NCBI GenBank assembly: GCA_008501825.1
Contig: QQUA01000016.1
Span: 248,001 to 312,000, forward strand
Direction: 5' to 3'
Source: Planctomycetota bacterium
GTDB lineage: Bacteria > Planctomycetota > UBA1135
DNA length: 64,000 bases
The stretch's first letter is position 1. Every line of letters starts with the position of its first letter. The notes beneath the pieces are model-generated. The model worked only from the letters and a program-made list of their open reading frames with translations. It did no database searches and had not been told where the DNA came from. Position numbers and translations under genes: made by a program. Of this stretch, positions 15,049 to 24,861 are shown in pieces.

Positions 15049-17640
15049 ATGAAACGTACCGCCATTGGCCTTTTGTTCCTTGGGCTGGCCTGCCATCAGC
15101 CTCCTCCCTCCGAAACCGCCGAACCGGGGCTTCAAGCCCAGCCGGCACCGACCGAGCATCGCTTAGGCGCCGAAGCCGAAGGAGAGAATCGGGAAGCCCG
15201 GGAACGCTGGCTCGAAGCCAAGCACCGGACCGCCCCCGGGGTGGATTGGAGAGCGATCGAGCGGGAGAACCAACGCCGGGCTTTAGAGAAGCGGCGCCAA
15301 TTGCTGCAAAACCGCAGCGCCCGCGGCACCAGCCCGTGGATTGAGGTCGGCAGTCGCAACCAGGCGGGTTCGACCGTGGCTACGGTTCCATCTACTGACA
15401 AACAAGTGATTTATGCTGGAAGTGCTTTGGGCGGTCTGTGGGTTTCCCCGCCGGACGGCAGCCAGTGGACCCCGATTGGAGACAACTACTGGGGCGGCGC
15501 CTACGACCTGGCGGTCATCCCCGCCGGCGGCGGCCAGCAGGACATTTTGTTGGTCACGGCCGGAGCCACCGTTTTGCGCAGCACCGACGGCGGCACCACC
15601 TGGGTGCAGCCGAGCGGCTTTCCCCCGGGCCTGAGCAACTCGGCCCGCCCTCTGGTCCTGCAGGACGCCAGCCACACCGTGGTCATGCTGGCCCGGGGAA
15701 GTTCCTGGGGGGTTTATCGCTCCACCGACCAAGGCGCCAGCTTCACCAAGACTCGGGACATCGGCGGCAATCGCGGCGATCTTTGGACTCCCCGAGACCG
15801 TCTGGACAAGGTGTATTTGAGCCAGGGCGACCGGGTTTATGAATCTTCCAACCAAGGCCTCAGTTTCACCAGCACCGGCATCGCCATTCCGGTCAGCGGC
15901 ATCGTCGGCGAAACCCGCCTGGCGGGTCATGAAAACCCGGAGATCCGCTTCAACGTCGCCACTCGAACCAACGGCACCTGGGAACTGTGGCGTTCCAAGG
16001 ACGCCGGCCAAAGCTGGACCTACCGCGGGGTGCTCACCGATTTCTGGGGCCAGTTGGAAGCTTCCTCCACCGCCGGTGAATTGGTGACTTACGGTGGGGT
16101 GGAACTTTGGGTGTCCCGCAACGCCGGAGCCACCTTTCATAAGGTCAACAACTGGGGCGCTTACTACGGCGATCCGGCGAATAAATTGCACGCCGACATC
16201 ATGTCCATCGATTGTTATCCCGACCCCAGTCAGCCTATGGGAGAAATTTGGTACATCGGTTGTCACGGCGGCACCTATCACAGCTTGGACCGCATGGACA
16301 CGGTAGAAAACTTATCTTTGCAAGGGTTGGGAGTCAGCCAGTACTACAGCACCCACACCAGCCGCCGAAATCCGAGCCTTTTGTTGTCCGGTTCCCAAGA
16401 TCAGGGCTACCAGCGCGGCGTATTGGGCTCCCCCGGCGGCACCGGTCCCTATGCTGATTTCGATCAGTTGATCAGCGGTGACTACGGCCATCTAAGTTCG
16501 GCCGACGGCTCCCACGACTTGGTGTATTGCGATTACCCGGGTTTCATCCTGGTGCAGGAAGGTGAAGACAATCCGCAATTGCATTCCACCGATTTTCCCG
16601 CCGGGTCCAATCACCAATGGCTGCCTTTCATCACTGCGGATCCAACGGACAAGAATTCCTTCTACTTCTGCGGCGACAAATTGTGGCGCGGAACTCGAAT
16701 CGGAACCACGGGAGATTGGAGCTACGTCCAGCATTCCAGCTACGATTTCAGCCCGGCGGTGCTCACGGCTTTAGCCTTTTCACCCTTGGATTCACAGCGG
16801 GCTTACGCAGCCACCAACTATGGGGAATTGTTCTGGTCCGACGATGGCGGAGTAAATTGGACTTTGGCCGCTGATCCCGGCCCTGGAGCTCATTACTTCT
16901 ACGGCAATGCCATCCTCTGCTCTTCCACCGACGTCGACACCGTTTGGATCGGCGGTTCGGGCTACAGCAGCCCGCCGGTGAAACGAAGCACCGACGGAGG
17001 TCGCACCTGGCACCGGCGCCGGCAAGGATTGCCGGACACCCTGGTATTCGGTTTGGCCGAAGCCACCGATCAGAGCGGAGCCATCTACGCCGCCGCCGAA
17101 GCCGGCGCCTTCCGTTGGGAACCGAGTACCAATACTTGGGAAGACTTGTTGGGAGTCGAAGCTCCCCTGACTTTGTACTGGTCGGTGGAATCGGTACCGG
17201 CGAATAATCTGATCCGTTTCGGGACCTACGGCCGCGGGGTTTGGGATTACGTGGAAAGCGGTCCGGGACTCTTCCCCTACGGCGAACTGGCCGGCGGCGT
17301 CAACAGTTTGAAGTTGTACGGCCATCAGCCGCCGCTCATCGGCCAAAGCCTGACTTTAATCACGGAAACCGGCCCGGCCTTTGCTTCCGGGGTGTTGGCC
17401 TACTCCCAAAGCCAGGCCGAAACTCCCGGTTACGGCGGCACGGTTTTCATCGATGCTGCCGGCATGAGTACGGTGCCTTTCACCACCGACGCTACGGGCC
17501 AGGGAATCATTTCCCTGAGCTTGCCGAACAACCCGGCCTTGATCGGTCAAGAACGCTTCCTGCAAGCGGGCATTCAGGATCCTAGTCAACCTGGAGGCTG
17601 GCTGTTGAGTCACGGATTGAGGGCACGAATCGGCAGTTAA
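15049..17640 (+). CDS. BNR/Asp-box repeat lipoprotein
   Basis: The protein is 863 residues from the ATG at 15049; the frame is open 50 codons upstream inside the previous gene. LLFLGLACHQ is a good lipobox. At least five Asp boxes are seen: RSTDGGTTW, RSTDQGASF, RSKDAGQSW, WSDDGGVNW and RSTDGGRTW, as in sialidase and Vps10/sortilin-type propellers. The last 120 residues form a distinct beta domain. No sialidase catalytic arginine triad could be identified by eye, so carbohydrate or protein binding at the cell surface is as likely as glycosidase activity. Confidence 0.75.
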   Translation: MKRTAIGLLFLGLACHQPPPSETAEPGLQAQPAPTEHRLGAEAEGENREARERWLEAKHRTAPGVDWRAIERENQRRALEKRRQLLQNRSARGTSPWIEVGSRNQAGSTVATVPSTDKQVIYAGSALGGLWVSPPDGSQWTPIGDNYWGGAYDLAVIPAGGGQQDILLVTAGATVLRSTDGGTTWVQPSGFPPGLSNSARPLVLQDASHTVVMLARGSSWGVYRSTDQGASFTKTRDIGGNRGDLWTPRDRLDKVYLSQGDRVYESSNQGLSFTSTGIAIPVSGIVGETRLAGHENPEIRFNVATRTNGTWELWRSKDAGQSWTYRGVLTDFWGQLEASSTAGELVTYGGVELWVSRNAGATFHKVNNWGAYYGDPANKLHADIMSIDCYPDPSQPMGEIWYIGCHGGTYHSLDRMDTVENLSLQGLGVSQYYSTHTSRRNPSLLLSGSQDQGYQRGVLGSPGGTGPYADFDQLISGDYGHLSSADGSHDLVYCDYPGFILVQEGEDNPQLHSTDFPAGSNHQWLPFITADPTDKNSFYFCGDKLWRGTRIGTTGDWSYVQHSSYDFSPAVLTALAFSPLDSQRAYAATNYGELFWSDDGGVNWTLAADPGPGAHYFYGNAILCSSTDVDTVWIGGSGYSSPPVKRSTDGGRTWHRRRQGLPDTLVFGLAEATDQSGAIYAAAEAGAFRWEPSTNTWEDLLGVEAPLTLYWSVESVPANNLIRFGTYGRGVWDYVESGPGLFPYGELAGGVNSLKLYGHQPPLIGQSLTLITETGPAFASGVLAYSQSQAETPGYGGTVFIDAAGMSTVPFTTDATGQGIISLSLPNNPALIGQERFLQAGIQDPSQPGGWLLSHGLRARIGS

Positions 17641-17687
17641 ATGAAGCCCTCGGTCGCCGGCTGCGCCGCGATATTCTCGCCCCGGTT

Positions 17688-18125
17688 TTGTCCCGCCACT
17701 CCCCCTTCACTTGGCTCTGGCTGATTCTCAGCCTGATCGCCGGAAGCCGCTACGAACTTTGGCCGCTCGGACCAAGTGTCCGAACCGGTTGCGGTTGTGC
17801 GGAGCAGGGATGTACCGATCGGCAAGCCAGCGATTGTCTTTGCCAGATTTCCGCAGCGCCCAAGGCTTCCTGTTGCGAAGGCGAAGCCTCCGATTCCACC
17901 ACCGCCAAAGCGGGTTATTACGCCGGTGGATGTCGTTGCGGCCATGATTCGGAGGCCGCCCAAAAAGAACGCCGGCAAGTTTGGCTTCCCGGCAAAGAAG
18001 TGGACGAGGGTGAAGCGGTCGCCAGCCCGGAACCGCAAGTCCTGGTGAAAGATATGAACCCGGGAGATCCCAAGGCTCCCGAACCCCCGCCGCCCAAGGC
18101 ACGGTTGTCGTTTTTTCCCACTTGA
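17688..18125 (+). CDS. Cysteine-rich membrane-anchored or exported peptide
   Basis: The product is about 145 residues with a hydrophobic N-terminal segment (FTWLWLILSLIAGS) followed by many cysteines arranged as CGC, CLC, SCC and CRCGH, then an acidic and proline-rich tail. No family is recognised. The pattern suggests metal binding. The start is a TTG and uncertain; no ATG or GTG lies in frame nearby. The gene lies 40 bases before a His/Met-rich outer-membrane protein, so a joint role in copper or other soft-metal handling is an inference. Opposite-strand reading frames here look like shadows. Confidence 0.5.
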   Translation: MSRHSPFTWLWLILSLIAGSRYELWPLGPSVRTGCGCAEQGCTDRQASDCLCQISAAPKASCCEGEASDSTTAKAGYYAGGCRCGHDSEAAQKERRQVWLPGKEVDEGEAVASPEPQVLVKDMNPGDPKAPEPPPPKARLSFFPT

Positions 18126-18165
18126 TTCGGGGGATCCTCCCCCACCCTTCAGACAACCGAAAACC

Positions 18166-19227
18166 ATGCTGAAACAGGCAAGCCTTTGGGCAGCCCTGTG
18201 GGTGGCTGTCGTTGCGTCCGCGCAAGCACAAAATACCCACGATCACGATCACTGGCATTCCAGCCGTCCGGACGGCCACGCTCCTCTCGGAGTGATGGGA
18301 GAACACACTCACCACGCCGGAGATTGGATGCTCTCTTACCGTTACATGCACATGGCGATGGACGGATTAAGAGATGGAACCGACCGTTTGTCCGACCAGG
18401 AAGTCCTGGCTTCTGGCAAAGGTACGTACATGGTCGCGCCGCAGGAAATGACCATGGAAATGCACATGTTCGGCGCCATGTACGCCCCGTCCGATGATTG
18501 GACCTTGATGGCCATGCTGCCTTATGTGCGCAAGTCCATGACCATGAAACGGATGATGATGGGCGGAGGGACCGCCACCTTCAAAACTCGAAGCGAAGGC
18601 CTCGGCGATTTGAAGTTGTCGGCCATGCCGGTGGTTTGGCGCGGAAATCAACAACAAGTCCACCTCAACTTGGGGATCAGTGCGCCGACCGGCTCGGTAG
18701 AAGAAGAAGATGACATCCTGCAAATGAACGGCACCTCGATCCGCAACCGCATTGCCTACGGCATGCAAACCGGAAGCGGAACCTGGGACTTCCTGCCCGG
18801 AGTGACTTATCTGGGTCAATCCGAAGCCTTCTCTTGGGGAGCCCAACTTGGTGCCGTCCTTCGTCTCGGCGAAAACAGCCAGGATTACACCTTCGGCAAT
18901 GAAGTCCGCGGCACGGTTTGGGGAGCCGTTCCCTTGAGCGATAGCCTCAGCCTTTCCGCCCGCTTGCTAGCCCGGAAGGTGGAGAAAATCTCCGGCCAGG
19001 ATTCGGCCCTCGCGGCAATGGCCGCCATGGCTCCGCCGGCGGATGCCGACAACTACGGCGGTACCTACCTGGACGCCGGCTTCGGTTTGAATTACTACAG
19101 CCGCTCCGGACTCCTGCAAGGACACCGCTTCGCCCTGGAATTCTTGGTCCCGGTGTACATGGACTTGAACGGACCTCAATTGGAACCTTCTTGGACCTTG
19201 ATCGCCGGCTGGCAATTCGCCTGGTAA
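18166..19227 (+). CDS. His/Met-rich outer-membrane beta-barrel protein
   Basis: The 353-residue protein has a signal peptide ending AQAQ, then a histidine-rich stretch (THDHDHWHSS) and a methionine-rich region (MHMAMDG, EMTMEMHMFGAMY, MTMKRMMMGGG). The rest alternates polar and hydrophobic residues and ends in an aromatic (WQFAW), as expected for an outer-membrane barrel of the MetA/transporter type. The His/Met content suggests binding of copper or silver. It is preceded by a cysteine-rich peptide gene and followed by a terminator, giving a two-gene unit. The metal role is inferred, not shown. Confidence 0.7.
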   Translation: MLKQASLWAALWVAVVASAQAQNTHDHDHWHSSRPDGHAPLGVMGEHTHHAGDWMLSYRYMHMAMDGLRDGTDRLSDQEVLASGKGTYMVAPQEMTMEMHMFGAMYAPSDDWTLMAMLPYVRKSMTMKRMMMGGGTATFKTRSEGLGDLKLSAMPVVWRGNQQQVHLNLGISAPTGSVEEEDDILQMNGTSIRNRIAYGMQTGSGTWDFLPGVTYLGQSEAFSWGAQLGAVLRLGENSQDYTFGNEVRGTVWGAVPLSDSLSLSARLLARKVEKISGQDSALAAMAAMAPPADADNYGGTYLDAGFGLNYYSRSGLLQGHRFALEFLVPVYMDLNGPQLEPSWTLIAGWQFAW

Positions 19228-19247
19228 GCCTGCGAACCGATCGCTAC

Positions 19248-19283
19248 GGGATCGCCGCCAAGAAAGGCGGCGGTCCCTTTATT
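19248..19283 (+). terminator. Rho-independent terminator
   Basis: GGGATCGCCGCC (19248-19259) pairs with GGCGGCGGTCCC (19266-19277), with one G-T wobble, around an AAGAAA loop; TTTATT follows. It ends the Cys-rich/His-Met-rich gene pair before the converging beta-helix gene. Confidence 0.8.
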
Positions 19284-19293
19284 CATCGTTGCC

Positions 19294-21030
19294 TTATTCC
19301 ACCTGCACCGAAACCGGATTGGAAAACTGCCCGAGTTGGCCGCCGGGAGCGACCGCCACAACCTGCAAATGAAACCAGGTTCCGGTTTGGGCGGTGACCG
19401 GAACCGTCACCGGGAAAGTTCCGGGAGCCGTGCCCAAGTATTGGCTGAGCCACGGAGCCTGACGATCGATCATCAGTAAGCCGTACGGCACCAGGATTTC
19501 TTCTCCAAGGGCGACCCCAGCCACCAACCAAGCTTGCCAGCCGGCCGGGCCCTGGACTTGCAGGTCCAAGGTAGCTCCAGGAAGGATGGCTCCGCTTACA
19601 GCCAGGGCGGTTTGGCCATACTCATGGGCCCCTTGATCCAGCACCAAACTTCCCTGGCTGAGGCCATCTTGTAATCGAGGGAAGCCATAGAAATCCAAAC
19701 CGGTCAGCACCGAGCCGGGATCGCCGCCGTCGATGGCCGGAGAACCGGCTTGTAAATGGAAGTCTCCTTGGTTCGGAGCTACGAACTGGGGATCTTGGAA
19801 ACGTCCGTGAACGGCTTGACCGCTGAGACTTTGAAACACGGTGAAACCGGGATAGTACTGACCTTGCCAAGTAAAGTCGGCGGCGGCGTTGCCGGCGGCG
19901 GCGAACCACAGATTCCAATCGAGCAGGTTACCGGAACTGGTGTTCTCTCCATAAACCATCTGGTTTTGCTCGTTGCAAACCACGATGTTGTGCCGCAGCA
20001 CGTTGTTGGAGGAATACTGAATTTCAATTTCAGAAGCCCATTGCCGTAATTCATTGTTCTGAAACAGGACGTTGTTGACGAAGTTGCAATCCTGCACCCG
20101 GCCGACACTGGCTGCGTACCCGCCGAAAACCAATCCGCTCTTTTGGTTTTGAACGATGAGATTGTCCCGAACCTCGATGTTGGCAGCCACCCAGCCCTGG
20201 TTTTCGCAGCCGACTTCGATGCCGAGGTCGCAACCGGAAACCAGGTTGCCTTGAATCAGGATGTCTCGCCCGCCGTCGACGTAAATCCCGGCGGCATATC
20301 CCCCGCCATAGTTGGAATTGGCTCGAAACACTTGATTGGCGACGCAGATCCCGTTACGAACCCCCTGAGTCGGATGGATGTCGGCTTCGCCTCCGATGAA
20401 ATCGATGCCAATGTTGTTGACGTCCCGGACCACGTTTTCACAAACTTCGAAGCGCTCGATGTTGCCGTTTAAAACCAAAGCTTCGCTCCGGGCCGGCTCA
20501 CAATCGTAGATTTCATTCCCTCGGATCACCAAGTCGGCGATGGAAGTGGAAGCGGTTCCATAAACCGTGATCCCCATGGCATCGGTTCCGCGAATGTCGT
20601 GGATCCGATTGTCCAAAATCTCGATGTGGTTTCCTGAACCGGTGACGCGAATGCCGCTGCCATCCGAAGCTTGCAACAGATTTCGGATTTCAAAGCCTTG
20701 GATCTGAACGTAAGAGCGGTTCTCCAAGAAAACCATGTGAGCGCCGGGGACCCCGGTTCCGTCTAGAATCGGACGATCCCCAGGCCAAGCTTGCAGGCGA
20801 ATGAAACCGGCGGTGGCGTCTCCGCTGCGGGGAAAGACCAACTTTTCGAAATAGGGAACCCCGCCGTCCTGAACCAAAATGAGATCTCCGGCAACGGCAA
20901 CGTCCAATGCCGCTTGAATGGAGCTGAAATCGCCTCCGGAAGGAGCCACGATCCAAGTTCGAGCCTGCAGCCGGGGAGAAAGCAGACCGGCCCAAATCAG
21001 GCAAAAGATGAAAGTAACTCGTTGCACCAA
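19294..21030 (-). CDS. Exported right-handed beta-helix protein
   Basis: The 578-residue protein has a signal peptide (MVQRVTFIFCLIWAGLL), then GGDFSSIQAALDVAVAGDLILVQDG, the typical start of pectate-lyase-like beta-helices, followed by many N-x-I/V rungs (IEILDNRIHDI, LVIRGNEIYDC, ILIQGNLVSGCDLG). SPAIDGGDPGS near the end of the helix is also characteristic. The C-terminal 100 residues are a separate beta domain ending QFSNPVSVQVE. Start choice is between TTG at 21030 and GTG at 21027 after GAGGA. It follows the esterase gene by 21 bases on the same strand. Polysaccharide binding or lysis is plausible; catalytic residues were not identified. Confidence 0.75.
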   Translation of the reverse strand: MVQRVTFIFCLIWAGLLSPRLQARTWIVAPSGGDFSSIQAALDVAVAGDLILVQDGGVPYFEKLVFPRSGDATAGFIRLQAWPGDRPILDGTGVPGAHMVFLENRSYVQIQGFEIRNLLQASDGSGIRVTGSGNHIEILDNRIHDIRGTDAMGITVYGTASTSIADLVIRGNEIYDCEPARSEALVLNGNIERFEVCENVVRDVNNIGIDFIGGEADIHPTQGVRNGICVANQVFRANSNYGGGYAAGIYVDGGRDILIQGNLVSGCDLGIEVGCENQGWVAANIEVRDNLIVQNQKSGLVFGGYAASVGRVQDCNFVNNVLFQNNELRQWASEIEIQYSSNNVLRHNIVVCNEQNQMVYGENTSSGNLLDWNLWFAAAGNAAADFTWQGQYYPGFTVFQSLSGQAVHGRFQDPQFVAPNQGDFHLQAGSPAIDGGDPGSVLTGLDFYGFPRLQDGLSQGSLVLDQGAHEYGQTALAVSGAILPGATLDLQVQGPAGWQAWLVAGVALGEEILVPYGLLMIDRQAPWLSQYLGTAPGTFPVTVPVTAQTGTWFHLQVVAVAPGGQLGQFSNPVSVQVE

Positions 21031-21051
21031 AGAGTCCTCAAGTTCGGGGTT

Positions 21052-22359
21052 TTAGGGAAAATCAAAGCGGGCAAGAGGCAAGAAACTGCGGTCGAAGCTC
21101 TCCACGAATTCCTCCAGAAGCACTCGGGCGCTCGGCCGCCCTTTTTTCCGCCGCACCTTTCCCCCAAACTCTACCTTCACCGCCCCTTTTTCCCCGATCA
21201 TGGCTTCGCTCAACAGGAGTGAAAAGGACTTCACTCCGCGGCCGGAAGCCTGAAAATGTCCGGCCTCGAGCCAATGCACTTCCAAGCGGGCGGTTTTCTG
21301 GTCCACCTGCTCCATGTAGTGGAGCTTGCGCCCATCTTCATCCAGAGAATTCCAATGTTCGGCTTCCACTTTCAGTTTGAATTCTTCTTGGACGTCCCGG
21401 GTGAAAGTTTTGATTTGTACCCAAGAATTCCGCCCTTCCCCTTTTCGCGCCGCCAAACGAATGACTTGTTTGGGCCAGGGTTGCCGCCGGCTTCTCCCGA
21501 GAAATTCCAACCAATCCACCGCCTGGAAATCGAATTGATGTCCCAATTCGGGAAACTCAATCAATTGGGCGTCGCTGGCTCCGAATCCTTGGAGTTTGCG
21601 AAAGGCATGGCGCAAGTTAAATAAGAGGGCCGGTTGATCCAAGGAACCTTGCAAATTCCGGATCGGCAAATCGCGAAGGTTTTCCAAATAGCGCATGTTG
21701 TTGCGACCGCCGTCGATCAGGAAAGTCGGCCCGCCGATCATCGGCATGCAGGCGGCGTAACGATCGGGAAACCGTAAGGCCAAATCCCAACTCAAATGCC
21801 CGCCACGGCTGACTCCGGTTAGAAAAATCCGGTTCTCATCGACGTTCCACTGCCTTCGCGCCCAGCGTTCCACCGCCTGAGCCGCTTGCCGTTCTTGTAA
21901 CTGGAAACGGTACCCCTGGTTGTCTCCGACTTCGTCCGGAGCCACCAGCACTGCCCCAAGGGCCTCGGCCACCGGCCGCCAAAGGGAAATCATGCCTGCC
22001 CCACTGCCCCCGGCCCCGTGATGGGCCAGGATCAGAGGAGCCGGTTGATCCGCCTCATAGCGTTTCGAAACGTAAAGGTGAATCGGGGTTTGCTGCCATT
22101 TGCCGGCCACCCTTAGGTTCACCGTATCGGTCCTGGAACCGGCCGGAACCCGAGAAAGAGGGCTGAATTGGCGACAGCTTGCCAACCACTGCTCCAAGGA
22201 AACGGTTCGGTCGGTGGCCAAAGCCCTGGCGGCCTTGCGCCTTTCGCCGGCGGTAGGCAAATCCACCGCCTGAGCCAGGCGGGCCTGCAAGTCCTGTTTT
22301 GGAATCGGCTGCTGCAAGCCGATCGCAAACAGAACCATCCAGGCCCACAAACCGGCCAC
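21052..22359 (-). CDS. Exported alpha/beta-hydrolase (esterase-like)
   Basis: The 435-residue protein starts at a GTG 3 bases after the protease stop and has a signal peptide-like N-terminus. The oxyanion-hole motif HHGAGGSG (about 113-120) and nucleophile elbow GVSRGGHLSW (serine near 184) are clear, and ELGHQFD supplies a likely catalytic histidine. This fits poly(3-hydroxybutyrate) depolymerase/feruloyl-esterase-like hydrolases. The C-terminal 140 residues are an all-beta domain of unknown role. It is the middle gene of a protease-esterase-beta-helix operon. Substrate unknown. Confidence 0.75.
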   Translation of the reverse strand: MAGLWAWMVLFAIGLQQPIPKQDLQARLAQAVDLPTAGERRKAARALATDRTVSLEQWLASCRQFSPLSRVPAGSRTDTVNLRVAGKWQQTPIHLYVSKRYEADQPAPLILAHHGAGGSGAGMISLWRPVAEALGAVLVAPDEVGDNQGYRFQLQERQAAQAVERWARRQWNVDENRIFLTGVSRGGHLSWDLALRFPDRYAACMPMIGGPTFLIDGGRNNMRYLENLRDLPIRNLQGSLDQPALLFNLRHAFRKLQGFGASDAQLIEFPELGHQFDFQAVDWLEFLGRSRRQPWPKQVIRLAARKGEGRNSWVQIKTFTRDVQEEFKLKVEAEHWNSLDEDGRKLHYMEQVDQKTARLEVHWLEAGHFQASGRGVKSFSLLLSEAMIGEKGAVKVEFGGKVRRKKGRPSARVLLEEFVESFDRSFLPLARFDFP

Positions 22360-22362
22360 GGT

Positions 22363-24693
22363 TTACAGATCGATCGGGTTGCTGACTCGACAGGTCAGGG
22401 CTTCCACCGCCTGCACTCTCAACACACCACAAGCTCCGGGAGGCACCGGAGTTTGAAACACGGTAGCGCTTCCAAGTTGCAGGGTGGTCGGTGAAGCGAC
22501 GTCCAAACGAAGTCCTTTGCAAAAGGCGCCTTGATGGACGTAGCTGCCGGGCAGTCCGGCGAGGAAGGCCACCTTGCCGCCGGGAACGTTGCCCTGCACT
22601 TCAAAGCTCATGGGACCGGGGCAGCTTCCGCTGGAGGTCAAGACCAAATCCCCGACTCCGGCAGGTTGATGACTCACCACCAAGGCAAAGTCGGCGTCCG
22701 GCGGCGAAGATCCGTTTTCCGCGTGGGTATCCATGTTGACCTCTTCCGCCAAGACTTCGACGGTCCAGGTCCCAGCCACCGGATTGACCAGGAAGACGTT
22801 TTCTACCACGTCCAAGTGATTGGCCGAACCGCCGGCATCGGAGAGGTTGTAATCGCCGCTGCTCAAACCGTAGTTGCCCCAGTAGACCTGGCCGTTCGGG
22901 TCGGTGACTTTCAAAGTCAAATCGTTGACCCGGTGGACCGAAGCGGAAGTGGAACCGGCCCGGTCCATAAAGACCAAGGTGGCTCGGAACTCTTCACTTC
23001 CCGGGGCCACGTCGTAGGGATAGCTGGCGGAGTCCAGGTTCTGCAACACTTCGGATTCGTTCACCCACAGCATCCGGGAAGCATTGTCGAACATGTATTG
23101 CAAATCCGGGCGGCCCCATCCTTGACGGAATCGGGTGATGTCCGATTGGTTCCACGGCCACTGGTGAGCGCTGTGGATCATCATGGCCCGGGCCAAGGTG
23201 GAATGAGGTCGACTATCAAAAACCGTGGCTCCCGGCGTATTGCCGAAAACGCCATCGTGCCACATCTCAAAGAAGAGAGCGAAGTGACCGGCAACGATCG
23301 GAGAGGCAGCGGAAGTTCCCCCGAAACTACTGTCATTGACCGTGGCCACGTCGTCGTAATAAGCAGCCATATCGGGCTTGATGCGACCGTCCGCCGCAGG
23401 CCCGGTAGAACCTCCCCCGGACCAACTGTCGTCGCTTTCATCCACGTTGTCATGGTGGTAAATGCCGCCGACGGCAACGATGTTCTTGGCCCAGGCTTGG
23501 GGCCGGGAATTTTGGTTGCCGGCGTTGGATTGGGATTGGGTAATCACGATGTCGGCCAAGTAGATGATGTCGTCCATTTCTTGGCTGATGGAGGTGTACT
23601 GGGTCGTCCGGCTGTCTCCCCAACTATTGCTTTGGTACACCGCGTAATAGGGATCCTGAAGCAACTGGGCGGTATGCACGTAACGGTTGCCGCCGTAAAG
23701 ATCGTAATCGGCGAAAATGCCTTGGGCGTCCGGCGCCATGCCTCGGGCTTGGTAATTGGCGTCGGCGAAGTTGATGCTGAAAGTGGAAGTTCCGTGGGAA
23801 GCCCAGCCGCCGATCGAACCGTGCAACAAGGGCGGATATCTCCATTCCGACCGAGTGGTTTGCAAATTGCTGTCCATGACTTCAGCCCGGACTCCGGTGC
23901 CGTCATAACCGCCGAAACCTTCGACGTAATTGCCACCCATCACCGCCCGGACGTTGTCCATATCCGATTCGGGAGCGCTCCAGCGGTCCACACCCAAAAC
24001 TTCGCTGCGGTGCAAAACCGCCATCAATTGGTCCGGCCGCAAGGTCGCCTCCAAGATCCAACCTTGAGGATTCATTCGCTCCACGGAAGCGCCGAGCTCC
24101 TGTAAAGCTTCGGCCAGCTCCTGTTTGTCGCTCAAGCCCCAGGTACCGACCACCAACCGATAACGCCGGGTTTGCAAGCTGCCGCTGAGGTATTCCTGCA
24201 CCAACTCGTTTTCCAATTTATAGACCGGGTGATAAGGACCGACCCAGCGGACGAAAGGAAGCTCCGCCACTTGTTGGGCGGTTTCCCGGTCCATCCTCCA
24301 AAGGTTGGCGTGCCAGGGCAGGAAACGGTAATCCACGCCTCCCATGGCCCGAATCTCTTCCCGCCAGGAATGGAAACCTTGAGTGTGATATTGAACGATC
24401 CAAAGTTGATGGTCGCTTCGGGCTTGCAAGGCCCCGGGAACCTTATGGGGCTGGCTGGACAGGGGATCGAAACTTGTATAGCGGAGTTTTAATTCATAAG
24501 ACGTCGTCTTGAATTCGGTAAAGCTACGTCCGCCATCCAAAGACACCCGGTATTGAGGGCGAAGATCTCCTTCCGGTCCAGGAGTAGAAGCGAACTCGGC
24601 CAGGATTCCGCCGTGCTCCAAACGCGAGCCGGGCTCTTGGGCGGGAGCAGGACTGGGGACCGAACAAAGCAGAACAAGCAGGGAATGGAGCAT
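22363..24693 (-). CDS. Secreted subtilisin-like serine protease (S8)
   Basis: I start at the ATG at 24693, which gives a signal peptide (MLHSLLVLLCSVPSPAPAQE) and a 776-residue protein; the frame is open 107 codons upstream without sense. The catalytic triad is visible as GVRAEVMDSNL (Asp), ASHGTSTFS (His) and FGGTSAASPIVAGH (Ser). A proprotein-convertase-like beta domain follows (DLTLKVTDPNGQVYWG...NVFLVNPVAGTWTVEV). The last 95 residues are a cysteine-containing domain starting SGSCPGPMSFEV and ending CRVSNPIDL that recurs on the protein at 39303. First gene of a three-gene operon. Confidence 0.88.
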   Translation of the reverse strand: MLHSLLVLLCSVPSPAPAQEPGSRLEHGGILAEFASTPGPEGDLRPQYRVSLDGGRSFTEFKTTSYELKLRYTSFDPLSSQPHKVPGALQARSDHQLWIVQYHTQGFHSWREEIRAMGGVDYRFLPWHANLWRMDRETAQQVAELPFVRWVGPYHPVYKLENELVQEYLSGSLQTRRYRLVVGTWGLSDKQELAEALQELGASVERMNPQGWILEATLRPDQLMAVLHRSEVLGVDRWSAPESDMDNVRAVMGGNYVEGFGGYDGTGVRAEVMDSNLQTTRSEWRYPPLLHGSIGGWASHGTSTFSINFADANYQARGMAPDAQGIFADYDLYGGNRYVHTAQLLQDPYYAVYQSNSWGDSRTTQYTSISQEMDDIIYLADIVITQSQSNAGNQNSRPQAWAKNIVAVGGIYHHDNVDESDDSWSGGGSTGPAADGRIKPDMAAYYDDVATVNDSSFGGTSAASPIVAGHFALFFEMWHDGVFGNTPGATVFDSRPHSTLARAMMIHSAHQWPWNQSDITRFRQGWGRPDLQYMFDNASRMLWVNESEVLQNLDSASYPYDVAPGSEEFRATLVFMDRAGSTSASVHRVNDLTLKVTDPNGQVYWGNYGLSSGDYNLSDAGGSANHLDVVENVFLVNPVAGTWTVEVLAEEVNMDTHAENGSSPPDADFALVVSHQPAGVGDLVLTSSGSCPGPMSFEVQGNVPGGKVAFLAGLPGSYVHQGAFCKGLRLDVASPTTLQLGSATVFQTPVPPGACGVLRVQAVEALTCRVSNPIDL

Positions 24694-24861
24694 GCTGGAT
24701 GGACAAGGAGGGACGGGGCTCTTGCCGGCGGGATTCTCGGCAGGGCTTCCCCAGAAGGGAATTCCTTTATACCCGACATGGCCGCCGCCGAAGCGGAAAT
24801 CGTTTTTCGTTCTGGATTCCCGTCCGGGCCGGACTGACACCCGAGGAAGCCGACCGATAAA

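Noticed and set aside
17637..18167. Minus-strand 176-codon frame opposite the Cys-rich peptide
   Set aside because: Gly/Thr-rich with no start signal; the plus frame has a hydrophobic leader, paired cysteines and sits in line with the next gene. Confidence is moderate only.
22531..24105. 524-codon plus-strand frame opposite the subtilase
   Set aside because: The minus strand carries an intact Asp/His/Ser triad; the plus translation is low-complexity Val/Gly/His-rich shadow.
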